NCBI GenBank assembly: GCA_934476235.1
Contig: CAKSNL010000003.1
Span: 1 to 64,000 of the forward strand
DNA: 64,000 nucleotides
Direction: 5' to 3'
Source of the DNA: an uncultured Clostridia bacterium
GTDB taxonomy: Bacteria > Bacillota > Clostridia > CAKSNL01 > HGM11501
A model generated the notes under the pieces. That model ran no database searches and was not told where the DNA came from. It worked only from the letters and a program-made list of their open reading frames with translations. This document shows positions 1 through 8,012 of this stretch, one piece after another. Within the stretch, counting starts at the first letter, position 1. Each line of letters starts with the position of its first letter. The position numbers and the translations under genes were made by a program.

Positions 1-244
1 CAAGGAAAATGACAGCTCCCTTTAGCAAGGGAGCCTTTAAAGCCCTCCTTGCTAAAGGAGGGTGGATCGAAGAGCCGGGAGGATTTTTCGGGAGGGTCAC
101 GAAAAACGTGTGCAACCCCGGGCGGTCGATTCATGAATCGACCCTACGGTGCATTGACGAAAATGGGTGCGGAAATCCGTAGGGGTTGCCATCCTTGGCG
201 ACCCAAAATGTACGGCGGGCAATTCGTGAATTGCCCATTTTAAA
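1..244. repeat. Intergenic palindromic repeat block A
   Basis: No gene is supported here. The block strings together hairpin modules that recur between genes in this window: a CCTTTAGCAAGG / CCTCCTTGCTAAAGGAGG module (about 17-63), a perfect 20-bp palindrome GGTCGATTCATGAATCGACC at 124-143 followed by CCTACGGTGCAT, a GGGTTGCC/GGCGACCC hairpin at 183-204 and GGGCAATTCGTGAATTGCCC at 217-236. Short ORFs through the block are by-products of the repeats. Confidence 0.85.
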
Positions 245-248
245 ATAC

Positions 249-286
249 AAAAAAAGCGTATCGCATATCCCAGATTCCTATAAGGA
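249..286 (+). repeat. Left terminal inverted repeat of the S23 element
   Basis: Pairs with 1031-1068 at 33/38 positions. Starts with an A7 tract, then GCGTATCGCATATCCCAG and a CCTATAAGGA arm that can also fold with TTCCTTATAAGG just inside (290-301). Confidence 0.6.
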
Positions 287-328
287 TGTTTCCTTATAAG
301 GTCGGATTGCATCTGCTATACACAAATT

Positions 329-366
329 GACCCTCCGACAGATTTTTGAAAATCTGTCGGAGGGTC
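329..366. terminator. Perfect 18-bp-stem hairpin downstream of the S23 gene
   Basis: Arms 329-346 and 349-366 are exact reverse complements around a 2-nt TG loop. It lies about 80 nt 3' of the minus-strand gene at 449-805, so it may end or protect that transcript. The T tract after it on the minus strand is weak, so a structural role in the element is also possible. Confidence 0.55.
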
Positions 367-448
367 TTATATACATTTGGCGGAATCAATGCTTCTAAAG
401 TCGCATGATGATAAAATGATTTTTGCCATTAACATCACTCCTTTATCC

Positions 449-805
449 TTATTCCTGCTTTGCTTTTATCGTTTTCAAGGAGGATATTAACATCCTGCGT
501 ATTGCACCGCAATCATTTTGAATAGATTTGTATGTTGTTTCTTCAATACAACCCGTTTCAAATAAAAGCTCAAGCCAATACTCTGTTTCGTAGCATTCTT
601 TCTCTGCAATTTCAAGTTTAGATATAAAATCTTTTGTACCTTGTGCATATTGCGCTTCGTGAATGTTCGCACCAACGGAAGTACCGGAACGGAGCAGCTG
701 ATTTATTATCACCGTTTCTCTGTGTTCTGCCTTCATATTACGGCAGAGGAAAACAATATTTTTTGCAAAATCCTTTGCTTTATCCCTTAAAATGCTGTTT
801 GACAT
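449..805 (-). CDS. Four-helix bundle protein, S23/IVS (Avd-like) family
   Basis: 118 aa, the usual size for the family. The conserved first-helix motif RSGTSVGANIHEA and the following KDFISKLEIAEKECYETEYWLELL stretch (quoted in parts) fit the 23S rRNA intervening-sequence / four-helix-bundle family, whose relatives include Avd, the accessory protein of diversity-generating retroelements. The biochemical role of free-standing members is unknown; the basic pentameric Avd fold binds nucleic acid and a reverse transcriptase, but no reverse transcriptase lies in this window. The start at 805 was chosen over an upstream start at 835 because 835 lies inside the promoter -10 region and AGAGG stands 7 nt before 805. 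It is the only gene of the TIR-bounded element. Confidence 0.8.
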   Translation of the reverse strand: MSNSILRDKAKDFAKNIVFLCRNMKAEHRETVIINQLLRSGTSVGANIHEAQYAQGTKDFISKLEIAEKECYETEYWLELLFETGCIEETTYKSIQNDCGAIRRMLISSLKTIKAKQE

Positions 806-823
806 AATATAACCTCTGCCAAT

Positions 824-852
824 ATTATATAACAAAACTGACTGTTTGTCAA
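824..852 (-). promoter_or_regulatory. Consensus promoter of the S23 gene
   Basis: On the minus strand TTGACA (852-847), 17-nt spacer, TATAAT (829-824): a perfect sigma-70/SigA consensus. The predicted transcript begins about 817, leaving a leader of about 12 nt that holds the ribosome binding site. Confidence 0.8.
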
Positions 853-859
853 TTTGTAT

Positions 860-1013
860 TCCGACTTCGTCGGAGTGATATTATCGCTTACGCGACAGTG
901 ATATTAAAGCTTACTGCTTTAGTGATATTTTATTCGCCTCTGAAACTCGCACAGCGAATAAAACTCAGCACAAGCTGAATATCACTGCAAAGCAATAGAA
1001 CTCGCCGCAGGCG
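860..1013. repeat. Array of mini-hairpins with GTGATATT spacers
   Basis: Successive short stems: 860-874 (TCCGAC/GTCGGA), 884-895 (TCGC/GCGA), 906-920 (AAAGC/GCTTT), 931-960 (TATTCGC/GCGAATA), 965-978 (TCAGC/GCTGA), 985-993 and 1003-1013 (CGCC/GGCG). The three left hairpins are followed by GTGATATT; on the right the spacer appears inverted (ATATCAC at 979-985) or degenerate. The array is therefore inverted about the 931-960 hairpin. No coding potential. Confidence 0.7.
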
Positions 1014-1022
1014 AATAAAACT

Positions 1023-1049
1023 GCCCAACTTCCTTATGGGAAGTTGGGC
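1023..1049 (-). terminator. groESL terminator hairpin
   Basis: GCCCAACTTCC (1023-1033) and GGAAGTTGGGC (1039-1049) pair perfectly around a 5-nt loop. On the minus strand a short T run follows. It sits 25 nt past the groEL stop and overlaps the right end of the S23 element. Confidence 0.7.
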
Positions 1050-1068
1050 TATGCGATACGCCTTTTTT
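1031..1068 (-). repeat. Right terminal inverted repeat of the S23 element
   Basis: Reverse complement of 249-286 with 5 mismatches in 38. Lies directly 3' of groEL. Confidence 0.6.
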
Positions 1069-1073
1069 CTTTA

Positions 1074-2705
1074 TTAATACATTCCCATGCCGCCCATGTC
1101 GGGTGAAGCGGGAGCTGCCGGTGCCGGAGGCTCCGGAATATCGGTCACGAGGCTCTCGGTCGTAAGAACCATTGCCGCGATGGAAGCCGCGTTCTGAAGC
1201 GCGCTTCTTGTAACCTTTGCCGGGTCAACGATACCCGCGTTGATCATGTTTACATACTCGCCTGTAAGAGCGTTATAGCCGATGCCGGGCTCTCTGGACT
1301 CAACCTCGTTCGCTATAACCGCGCCCTCAAGACCCGCGTTTTTCGCGATCTGCTTAAGAGGCTCGGAAAGTGCGGAAAGAACAATCTGAGCACCGGTCTT
1401 CTCGTCGCCCGAGAGAGTATTTACAAGCTCGCTTACCGCCTTGGAAGCCATGATATATGCCGTTCCGCCGCCGGGCACGATGCCCTCTTCAACCGCCGCC
1501 TTGGTAGCCGCCAAAGCGTCCTCGATACGAAGCTTGCTCTCCTTCATCTCTGTCTCGGTTGCAGCGCCGACCTTGATAACGGCAACACCGCCGGAAAGCT
1601 TGGCAAGACGCTCCTGGAGCTTCTCCTTATCGAATTCGCTCGTTGTGGTCTCAATCTGAGCCTTTATCTGATTGATTCTGTCAGCGATAGCGCTCTTGTC
1701 GCCGAAGCCGTCAACGATTATGGTGTTCTCCTTTGTAATCTTGACCTGCTTAGCACGGCCGAGCATTTCAACGGTCGCTTCCTTAAGCTCAAGACCGAGC
1801 TCCTCGCTTACGACCTGACCGCCGGTGAGGATTGCGATATCCTGAAGCATTTCCTTTCTTCTGTCGCCGAAGCCGGGAGCCTTAACGCCTGCGCAGCGGA
1901 AGGTTCCTCTTATCTTGTTGACAAGGATGGTTGCGAGAGCTTCGCCCTCGATGTCCTCAGCGATGATAACAAGGCTCTTGCCGCCCTGAACGATCTGCTC
2001 CAAAAGGGGAAGAACCTCCTGGATGTTTGTAATCTTCTTATCGGTAATCAAGATCATGGGATCGTCATAAACGACTTCCATTTTCTCGGTATCGGTTACC
2101 ATGTAGGGGGAGATGTATCCTCTGTCGAACTGCATACCTTCAACGACTTCGCTGTAGGTCTCGGCAGTCTTGGACTCCTCAAGCGTTATAACGCCGTCGG
2201 AGGAAACCTTCTCCATAGCGTCCGCGATGAGCTCGCCGACAGACTCGTTGGCTGCGGAGTTAGCCGCAACTCTTGAGATGTCCTCCTTGCCGGATACCTT
2301 AACGCTTGACGCCTTGATGGATTTAACCGCCGCGTCAACCGCCTTTGCGATACCGGACTTAACGATCATGGGGTTAGCGCCCGCAGCGATGTTGCGAAGC
2401 CCCTCTCTTACAAGAGCCTGAGCCAAAAGAGTTGCGGTGGTCGTGCCGTCGCCGGCAACGTCATTTGTCTTTGTGGCAACCTCTTTAACAAGCTGAGCAC
2501 CCATGTTCTCAAACGGAGATTCAAGCTCGATCTCCTTTGCAATCGTCACACCGTCATTGGTGATTAAGGGTGCGCCGAACTTCTTATCCAAAACAACGTT
2601 TCTTCCCTTGGGACCGAGCGTGATCTTTACGGTGTCCGCAAGGGTATTGATACCTTTTTCAAGGGCTTTTCTGGCATCTTCGCCGTATTTAATCTGTTTA
2701 GCCAT
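1074..2705 (-). CDS. groL: Chaperonin GroEL (Hsp60)
   Basis: 543 aa, normal for bacterial GroEL. It forms the tetradecameric cytosolic folding chamber that works with GroES and hydrolyses ATP. Visible hallmarks are the ATP-binding GDGTTTA motif (residues 85-91), the opening AKQIKYGEDARKAL segment and the Gly-Met-rich C-terminus ending GGMGMY. The start has AAGGAGG 9 nt upstream. It is the second gene of a groES-groEL operon, 17 nt after groES, under the CIRCE element upstream of groES. Confidence 0.99.
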   Translation of the reverse strand: MAKQIKYGEDARKALEKGINTLADTVKITLGPKGRNVVLDKKFGAPLITNDGVTIAKEIELESPFENMGAQLVKEVATKTNDVAGDGTTTATLLAQALVREGLRNIAAGANPMIVKSGIAKAVDAAVKSIKASSVKVSGKEDISRVAANSAANESVGELIADAMEKVSSDGVITLEESKTAETYSEVVEGMQFDRGYISPYMVTDTEKMEVVYDDPMILITDKKITNIQEVLPLLEQIVQGGKSLVIIAEDIEGEALATILVNKIRGTFRCAGVKAPGFGDRRKEMLQDIAILTGGQVVSEELGLELKEATVEMLGRAKQVKITKENTIIVDGFGDKSAIADRINQIKAQIETTTSEFDKEKLQERLAKLSGGVAVIKVGAATETEMKESKLRIEDALAATKAAVEEGIVPGGGTAYIMASKAVSELVNTLSGDEKTGAQIVLSALSEPLKQIAKNAGLEGAVIANEVESREPGIGYNALTGEYVNMINAGIVDPAKVTRSALQNAASIAAMVLTTESLVTDIPEPPAPAAPASPDMGGMGMY

Positions 2706-2722
2706 TAAAAATTCCTCCTTAA

Positions 2723-3007
2723 TTATTCAACTACGGCGAGAACTTCGCTCTGCTTTAAGATAGTGTACTCTACGCCGTCAAATTTAACTTCCGTTCCGGA
2801 ATATTTGCTCACGATGATCTTGTCGCCGACCTTAACTTCCATCTCGACGCGGTGACCGTTCTCGACTGCGCCGGGTCCGACTGCGATAACTTCGGCAACC
2901 TGGGGCTTCTCTTTTGCGCCCGCGGTGAGAATAATGCCGCTTTTGGTGGTCTCTTCCGCTTCAGTCATTTTTACAACTATTCTGTCTGCCAATGGTTTGA
3001 TATTCAT
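2723..3007 (-). CDS. groS: Co-chaperonin GroES (Hsp10)
   Basis: 94 aa, the usual length. It caps the GroEL ring. The mobile loop region EETTKSGIILTAGAKEKPQ and the typical opening MNIKPLADRIVVK are present. The start at 3007 was preferred to an in-frame start five codons upstream because GGAGGT lies 9 nt before it. First gene of the groESL operon; the CIRCE operator lies 26 nt upstream. Confidence 0.98.
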   Translation of the reverse strand: MNIKPLADRIVVKMTEAEETTKSGIILTAGAKEKPQVAEVIAVGPGAVENGHRVEMEVKVGDKIIVSKYSGTEVKFDGVEYTILKQSEVLAVVE

Positions 3008-3032
3008 ACTGACTACCTCCAAATTAATTAAC

Positions 3033-3059
3033 TTAGCACTCGTGCACTTTGAGTGCTAA
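3033..3059. promoter_or_regulatory. CIRCE operator (HrcA binding site)
   Basis: TTAGCACTC, 9-nt spacer, GAGTGCTAA: a perfect match to the CIRCE consensus, between the groES start and its promoter. Known role: HrcA binds it and represses groESL until heat stress. Just upstream on the minus strand TTGCCT-16 nt-TAATAT is a plausible promoter. hrcA is not in this window. Confidence 0.97.
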
Positions 3060-3237
3060 CAGGATATATATTACTCAAAAAGGGGAAATTAGGCAAATGC
3101 TGCATAGGACGAAAAACGGAAAATAAATCAAATTATCTCTTTCTATCTTCAAAATGCTCCTTTTTACTATTATTTTCTTTTGTTTTGACATAGCGGGTGC
3201 CGCACGGAAATAGTATATTACGAAAGGGTGTGTTAAT

Positions 3238-3879
3238 ATGTCAAAAAGATATATAATACTGGGCGCTTTGTCACAGTCGGGCGGGCGCGGGGTCGCCTCA
3301 GTGTCGGACTCTGAGGTCACGGTGAGCATAACGGGAACCGACGACGAGATGGAGCTTTACTTTCTCTCGGGCGGCGCGTCCGGGGAGAGGATAGACGCGG
3401 GGAGAATCCGCGGGGGCTATGCAAAAAGCTTTGAAATGAGGGAGGAGGACTTAAAAAGGATCGACACGGTAATACTTGAAAAAAACGGCGAACCGGTCTT
3501 ATTCGGCTCCGTTTTGCCGTTCGGACCGGATACGGGCGGAAAAATAAAGAAAAAGAGTGATGAAAAGAAGGATAAAAAGCTTTCGCCCTTAGGGTATGAC
3601 GACGGGTTTTCCTGGCTCAAAATCGAGGACGGACGCTTTGCCGAAAACTGCCCGATGATAAGGCACATATTTTTAAACATCGGCGTTATCGGAAGGATAA
3701 ACGAGGCGGGATACTATTATTACGGAAGAAACGGCGAAAAAAGCGCCGTGGCGATTCCCTCGCCCGGGAAAAAGAGCAATCCCTTTGCCCATATTGCCGA
3801 GTGCGCGCGCTACATAAACGGGTTCTGGACCGTCGGCGCGGACAAAAAGGAAAGATGTTTTTATTCTTTGATTGATTAA
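3238..3879 (+). CDS. Hypothetical protein, 213 aa
   Basis: Not recognised. No signal peptide or membrane segment. The N-terminal half (MSKRYIILGALSQ..., about 1-95) looks like a compact beta-rich domain. A lysine-rich linker (about 100-115) separates it from a C-terminal half with aromatic clusters (FSWLKIEDGRF, GYYYYGRNG, YINGFWTVGADKKERCFY). It is soluble, probably two-domain, transcribed away from groES and ahead of asp23. An AAAGGG site precedes the ATG. Confidence 0.7.
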   Translation: MSKRYIILGALSQSGGRGVASVSDSEVTVSITGTDDEMELYFLSGGASGERIDAGRIRGGYAKSFEMREEDLKRIDTVILEKNGEPVLFGSVLPFGPDTGGKIKKKSDEKKDKKLSPLGYDDGFSWLKIEDGRFAENCPMIRHIFLNIGVIGRINEAGYYYYGRNGEKSAVAIPSPGKKSNPFAHIAECARYINGFWTVGADKKERCFYSLID

Positions 3880-3945
3880 TACTTGATTTTTTATGCAAAA
3901 TGATTTATAATTATACTTATAAAGCCAATACAGGAGGATAATATT

Positions 3946-4359
3946 ATGGAAGAAAAAGAAATACTTACGGAAAATAAGGACTCTCTTAAGATATCGGACG
4001 AGGTTATTGCCGTTATAACAGGCGTTGCGGCAAGCGAAACGGAGGGCGTTTTTTCCGTCGGCACGGGAAGCTTTGCGTCCGGCTGGACGGAGCTCCTCGG
4101 CGGCAAGAAAAACAACGCCAAGGGAATAAAAGTCGTTATGGGCGAGGGCACGGTTTCAATCGAGATTCAGCTCGTGGTTAAATACGGCGTGAGAATAACG
4201 GACGTTGCATCATCCGTTCAGGAGAACGTTAAGAACGCCGTTGAGGAGATGACCGGCTTCACCGTGGAAAAGGTTGACGTTAAGGTCGCGGGAATAAAGA
4301 CTGCTCCGGAGAAAAAGACCGAGAGCGCGGAAAAAGAAGATACCAAAGATAAGGCGTGA
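3946..4359 (+). CDS. Asp23/Gls24 family envelope stress protein
   Basis: 137 aa. Family members form membrane-associated envelope-stress proteins in Firmicutes. The domain spans about residues 15-115, with the typical ISDEVIAVITGVAASETEGV opening and a VASSVQENVKNAVEEMTG helix. The C-terminal tail is lysine- and glutamate-rich. An AGGAGG site lies 9 nt upstream. Four nt separate it from the NAD kinase gene, so the two are co-transcribed. Confidence 0.93.
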   Translation: MEEKEILTENKDSLKISDEVIAVITGVAASETEGVFSVGTGSFASGWTELLGGKKNNAKGIKVVMGEGTVSIEIQLVVKYGVRITDVASSVQENVKNAVEEMTGFTVEKVDVKVAGIKTAPEKKTESAEKEDTKDKA

Positions 4360-4363
4360 GGAT

Positions 4364-5155
4364 ATGGTAAGGATTGCGGTTGCCGCAAACAAAGAAAAAG
4401 AGGGAGCGGACATACTGGCTGAAAAAATAGTTTCCGAATTTCCCGAAAACTGCTTTATCGCCTCCGGAAACGAGAGGGCGGACGCGGCGGTCATTTTGGG
4501 CGGCGACGGGACGATTTTATCGGCGGTGCGCCGTTTTCCGGACGTGCCGCTTCTGGGAATCAATTTCGGCACGATAGGGTATATGACGGCGGTGGAAAAG
4601 GACGACGCGCTTTCTTCGGTCAAAAGGGTCATAGATAAAGACTATTCGGTTGAGGAGCGCATGATGCTCTCGGTCCGCCTTTTAAGAGATTCCTGTGTGA
4701 TAGCCGAGTGGAACGCGTTAAACGACGGCGTTTTGTCGCGCAGCGAAAGGGTGATATCGCTCTCTGAATATTTCGGCGGCGAAAAGGTCTATTCCTTCAC
4801 CGGCGACGGGGTGATAATCGCAACGCCGACGGGGTCGACGGCGTATTCCCTCTCGGCGGGGGGACCGGTTGCGCCTCCAGATATGAATGTGATTTTATCG
4901 ACGCCGGTGTGCCCCCATTCGATACAGATCCGCCCGCTTATCGCGCCGGATAACGCCGTGATAAGACTGTGCGTGAATAACACTGCGGGAAACACCGGAC
5001 TTTTGATTGTTGACGGGCAGAAAAATGCGCATCTTTTGCCGGGCGACGAGGTAATTTTTGAAAAGTCAGAAAGAAGCGCAAAGCTCATTTGCCTTGAAAA
5101 GAAAAATTTTTACGATATATTAAGGTACAAACTGTCCGGCGCGGCTGGCGAATAA
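4364..5155 (+). CDS. nadK: NAD kinase
   Basis: 263 aa, within family range. It phosphorylates NAD to NADP in the cytosol. The GGDGT motif with its catalytic Asp lies at residues 46-50, the NAD-binding LNDGVLSR segment follows, and GVIIATPTGSTAYSLSAGGP (about 147-166) is the signature glycine-rich loop. It sits between asp23 and argR with short gaps (4 and 16 nt), the arrangement of one operon. Confidence 0.97.
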   Translation: MVRIAVAANKEKEGADILAEKIVSEFPENCFIASGNERADAAVILGGDGTILSAVRRFPDVPLLGINFGTIGYMTAVEKDDALSSVKRVIDKDYSVEERMMLSVRLLRDSCVIAEWNALNDGVLSRSERVISLSEYFGGEKVYSFTGDGVIIATPTGSTAYSLSAGGPVAPPDMNVILSTPVCPHSIQIRPLIAPDNAVIRLCVNNTAGNTGLLIVDGQKNAHLLPGDEVIFEKSERSAKLICLEKKNFYDILRYKLSGAAGE

Positions 5156-5171
5156 CAAAGGAGAATAAAAA

Positions 5172-5618
5172 ATGAGAGCTATAAGACAAAACGCGATATT
5201 AAAGCTTGTCGCGGAGAGCGAAATACAGACTCAGGAGGAGCTGTCCGAGAGACTGCGCACCTTGGGCTACGATGTGACGCAGGCGACTGTTTCCCGCGAT
5301 ATTAAGGAGCTCAGGTTAGTTAAGGTGAAAAACGACAAGGGCACAGTGTGCTACCGGGCGGACAATAAGACCGATTCGGGCGACGTGGAGCAGCGCCTGC
5401 GCTCGATATTAAAGCACAGCATGGTGTCCGTCGATTCGGCGGAAAATGACGTTGTGATAAAAACCCTCCCGGGTGTTGCACAGGCAGCAGCCGCCGCGAT
5501 TGACGCGATGCATTGGGGCGATATCGTGGGCACGATCGCCGGGGACGACACGATACTCATGATAACGCGCTCGGCATCCTGCACAGCGGACGTTATTGAC
5601 AAGCTTAAAAGGATATAA
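5172..5618 (+). CDS. argR: Arginine repressor ArgR/AhrC
   Basis: 148 aa, full length. The N-terminal winged helix (about 1-70) includes the recognition motif TQATVSRDIKELRLVK; the C-terminal oligomerisation and arginine-binding domain has the GTIAGDDTILMI loop (about 122-133). In Firmicutes ArgR hexamers control arginine metabolism. It stands after nadK and 2 nt before a MATE transporter gene; no arg genes are adjacent. Confidence 0.97.
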   Translation: MRAIRQNAILKLVAESEIQTQEELSERLRTLGYDVTQATVSRDIKELRLVKVKNDKGTVCYRADNKTDSGDVEQRLRSILKHSMVSVDSAENDVVIKTLPGVAQAAAAAIDAMHWGDIVGTIAGDDTILMITRSASCTADVIDKLKRI

Positions 5619-5620
5619 AA

Positions 5621-7006
5621 ATGCTTAAAAAATACATAGGAACAAGGGATTTTTACAAAACTGTGCTGCTTATCGCCGTGCCCATCATGATACAGAACGG
5701 CTTTACAAACCTTGTAAACATGGTGGATAACGTAATGGTCGGACGGGTCGGGACGGACGAGATGAACGGCGTCGCGATAGTCAACCAGCTTCTTTTGATA
5801 TACAATCTTTCCGTGTTCGGAGGGCTCTCCGGCGCGGGGATTTTCACGTCGCAGTTTTTCGGGAAGAACGATTCGGACGGCGTTAAAAACGTTTTCAGAA
5901 TAAAAATATTTATCTCAGCCGCGATATTTATAATCGGAACGGCGATACTTTATTTTTTCAGGGGACCTTTGATAATGTCCTTCCTTCACTCGGGCGGCGT
6001 TACGGGAGATATTGACAGGACCTTTGCCTTTGCCGAAGGATACATTAAAATAATGCTCATCGGGCTTTTGCCCTTCACCGTGAACCAGTGTTATACCAGC
6101 ACGATGAGGGAGATAAGCGAAACGCTTCCGCCGATGTATGCGGGCGTTTTGGCGGTATGCGTGAATCTTTCGCTCAACGCGGTTCTGATATACGGGCTAT
6201 TGGGCTTTCCGGCGCTCGGCGTCATCGGAGCGGCGATCGCAACGGTCATTTCGCGCTTTGCCGAGTGCATATTTACATTTATCTATGTTAATGTTAAAAA
6301 AGAGAAAAACGCTTTTGCTCACGGCGTGTTTTACCGTTTTCATATTCCGGCAAGGCTTATAAGGGACACGTTTTTGACAGCGCTTCCCTTAATGGTGAAC
6401 GAAATGCTCTGGTCAGGAGGGATGACGATGCTTGCCCAGTGCTACTCGGTAAGGGGGCTGGCAACGGTCGGCGCGGTCAGCATTACGAACACGGTCGTGA
6501 ATTTGTTTAACATTGTTTTCATCTCGCTCGGGACGAGCATTTCAATCATAGTCGGGCAAAAGCTCGGCGCGGGCAAGCTTTCCGAGGCGAAGGACACGGA
6601 CAATAAGCTCATCGCCTTTTCGGTTGCGGCGTCAGTCGCTGTCGCGCTTTTGATGGCGGCGACCTCGCCCTTTTTCCCGAGGATATACAATACCACAGAG
6701 GAGGTAAAGCTCCTGGCGAGGGACTTTATACTGATAGGCTCACTTTTAATGCCGTTTGACGCGTTCATGAACGCTGCGTATTTCACGCTCCGAAGCGGAG
6801 GAAAAACCGGCATCACCTTCATTTTTGACAGCGGCTATGTCTGGGCCATAGCGGTGCCTATAGCTTTCATCCTTTCAAGGTTTACGTCGCTGCCTCCGGT
6901 GAAGCTTTACTTTTTCTGCCAGCTTCAGATGGCGTTTAAGGCGCTTATCGGCTATTTCTTTGTCAAGAGCGACATGTGGATGGTCAACATGGTAAAGGAC
7001 GAATAG
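5621..7006 (+). CDS. MATE family efflux transporter
   Basis: 461 aa with about 12 hydrophobic segments, the normal MATE fold of two six-helix bundles. The opening TVLLIAVPIMIQNGFTNLVN and MVDNVMVGRVGTDEMNGVAI match MATE helix 1-2 sequences. Likely exports cationic drugs or metabolites in exchange for Na+ or H+; the substrate cannot be predicted. Begins 2 nt after argR. Confidence 0.94.
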   Translation: MLKKYIGTRDFYKTVLLIAVPIMIQNGFTNLVNMVDNVMVGRVGTDEMNGVAIVNQLLLIYNLSVFGGLSGAGIFTSQFFGKNDSDGVKNVFRIKIFISAAIFIIGTAILYFFRGPLIMSFLHSGGVTGDIDRTFAFAEGYIKIMLIGLLPFTVNQCYTSTMREISETLPPMYAGVLAVCVNLSLNAVLIYGLLGFPALGVIGAAIATVISRFAECIFTFIYVNVKKEKNAFAHGVFYRFHIPARLIRDTFLTALPLMVNEMLWSGGMTMLAQCYSVRGLATVGAVSITNTVVNLFNIVFISLGTSISIIVGQKLGAGKLSEAKDTDNKLIAFSVAASVAVALLMAATSPFFPRIYNTTEEVKLLARDFILIGSLLMPFDAFMNAAYFTLRSGGKTGITFIFDSGYVWAIAVPIAFILSRFTSLPPVKLYFFCQLQMAFKALIGYFFVKSDMWMVNMVKDE

Positions 7007-7007
7007 C

Positions 7008-7679
7008 ATGGAGATAATAGCAAGAATAAGAACGAGGTTCCCCGGGAAATTCGGCGTTCCGCGCCAGAGCGGAATGACGGACGATGAGGCGCTTGTCGTT
7101 TTCGAGAAAAAGTACAGGGTGGACGCGGCGCTTTCCGGAATCGGGGAGTACTCGCACCTTTGGCTCATCTGGGAGTTTTCACAAAATAAGAAAGAGGGCT
7201 TTTCGCCGACGGTGAGACCGCCGAGGCTCGGCGGGAACAGGCGCGTCGGCGTTTTCGCGACAAGGTCAAGCTTCCGCCCGAATTCGCTCGGGCTTTCCTC
7301 CGTCCGCCTCTTAAGGGTGGAAAAATCGGAAAAGCTCGGCACATATTTGGTTGTTTCCGGAGCGGACATGGCGGATAACACGCCGATATTTGACATTAAG
7401 CCCTATATCGCGTACACAGACTCCCATCCGGACGCGAAATGCTCCTTTGCCGACACGTTCGCAGACTTTAAGGCAGCGGTTGACTTTGAGGAGAGCACGC
7501 TATCTGCCATCGGGGAGGAAAAAGAGGCGCTTCGCCGTGTGCTGGAGGCAGATCCCCGCCCGTCATATCATAAGGACGGCAGGGTCTACAGTTTTGAGTA
7601 CGCGTCATTAAGAATAAAATTCAAGTCGGATAACGGAAGGATAACCGTTATCGGCGCAGAAAGGTTAAAGGAGGAATAA
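7008..7679 (+). CDS. trmO: tRNA m6t6A37 methyltransferase TrmO (TsaA family)
   Basis: 223 aa. TrmO methylates N6-threonylcarbamoyl-A37 of tRNA-Thr. The conserved blocks GKFGVPRQSG, FSPTVRPPRLGGNRRVGVFATRS (read in parts), FRPNSLGLSSVRLL and GADMADNTPIFDIKPYI are all present, plus the C-terminal domain (about 150-223). Starts 1 nt after the MATE gene. Confidence 0.94.
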   Translation: MEIIARIRTRFPGKFGVPRQSGMTDDEALVVFEKKYRVDAALSGIGEYSHLWLIWEFSQNKKEGFSPTVRPPRLGGNRRVGVFATRSSFRPNSLGLSSVRLLRVEKSEKLGTYLVVSGADMADNTPIFDIKPYIAYTDSHPDAKCSFADTFADFKAAVDFEESTLSAIGEEKEALRRVLEADPRPSYHKDGRVYSFEYASLRIKFKSDNGRITVIGAERLKEE

Positions 7680-7683
7680 AATT

Positions 7684-8001
7684 ATGGAAAAATACGCTTG
7701 GAAGGGCATGATAAAAGAGGGCATGATTGATGAGTACGTCCGCCGTCACAACGAGATATGGCCCGAAATGGTGAAGGTGTTAAAGGACGCCGGAATAAAA
7801 AATTACACCATCTGGAACACTGGGTGTGAGCTTTTCGGCTACTATGAGTGCGAAAAAGGGGTCGATTATGCCGCAAAGGTGCAATCCGAAAGCCCCGTGG
7901 TGGACAAATGGAACGAATACATGAAGGATATTTTAATAATGGAGCCGGACCCCGAGACCGGCGCGCAGCCGCTTCTTAAAAAGGTCTTTTCGCTGGATTG
8001 A
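7684..8001 (+). CDS. rhaM: L-rhamnose mutarotase
   Basis: 105 aa, family length. RhaM interconverts the anomers of L-rhamnose. The pattern KEGMIDEYVRRHNEIWPEM (catalytic His in HNEIWPE) and NYTIWNTGCELFGYYE is typical, with the closing MEPDPETGAQPLLKKVF. No other rhamnose genes lie in the window, so it may act on mixed sugars or as part of a scattered pathway. AAAGGAGG precedes the ATG. Confidence 0.93.
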   Translation: MEKYAWKGMIKEGMIDEYVRRHNEIWPEMVKVLKDAGIKNYTIWNTGCELFGYYECEKGVDYAAKVQSESPVVDKWNEYMKDILIMEPDPETGAQPLLKKVFSLD

Positions 8002-8012
8002 GAGGTGGGCTT

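Larger units (their letters stand above)
249..1068. mobile_element. Candidate small TIR-bounded element with an S23-type gene
   Basis: An 820-bp unit is bounded by imperfect terminal inverted repeats: 249-286 on the plus strand matches the reverse complement of 1031-1068 at 33 of 38 positions, with a shared core GCGTATCGCATA. Inside lie a long perfect palindrome, one four-helix-bundle gene with a consensus promoter and a run of mini-hairpins. No transposase is present and no clear target-site duplication was found. Mobility is inferred; the repeat ends and contents are seen directly. The right end abuts the groEL stop codon and doubles as the groESL terminator. Confidence 0.55.

Noticed and set aside
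449..835. The S23-type gene as part of a diversity-generating retroelement
   Set aside because: No reverse transcriptase, template repeat or variable-repeat target is visible near it.
249..1068. An intervening sequence inside a 23S rRNA gene
   Set aside because: The flanks are groEL and an intergenic repeat block; no rRNA sequence is present.
3185..3216. A promoter for the 213-aa hypothetical gene (TTGACA at 3185-3190)
   Set aside because: The nearest -10-like sequences are 20-23 nt away, outside normal spacing.
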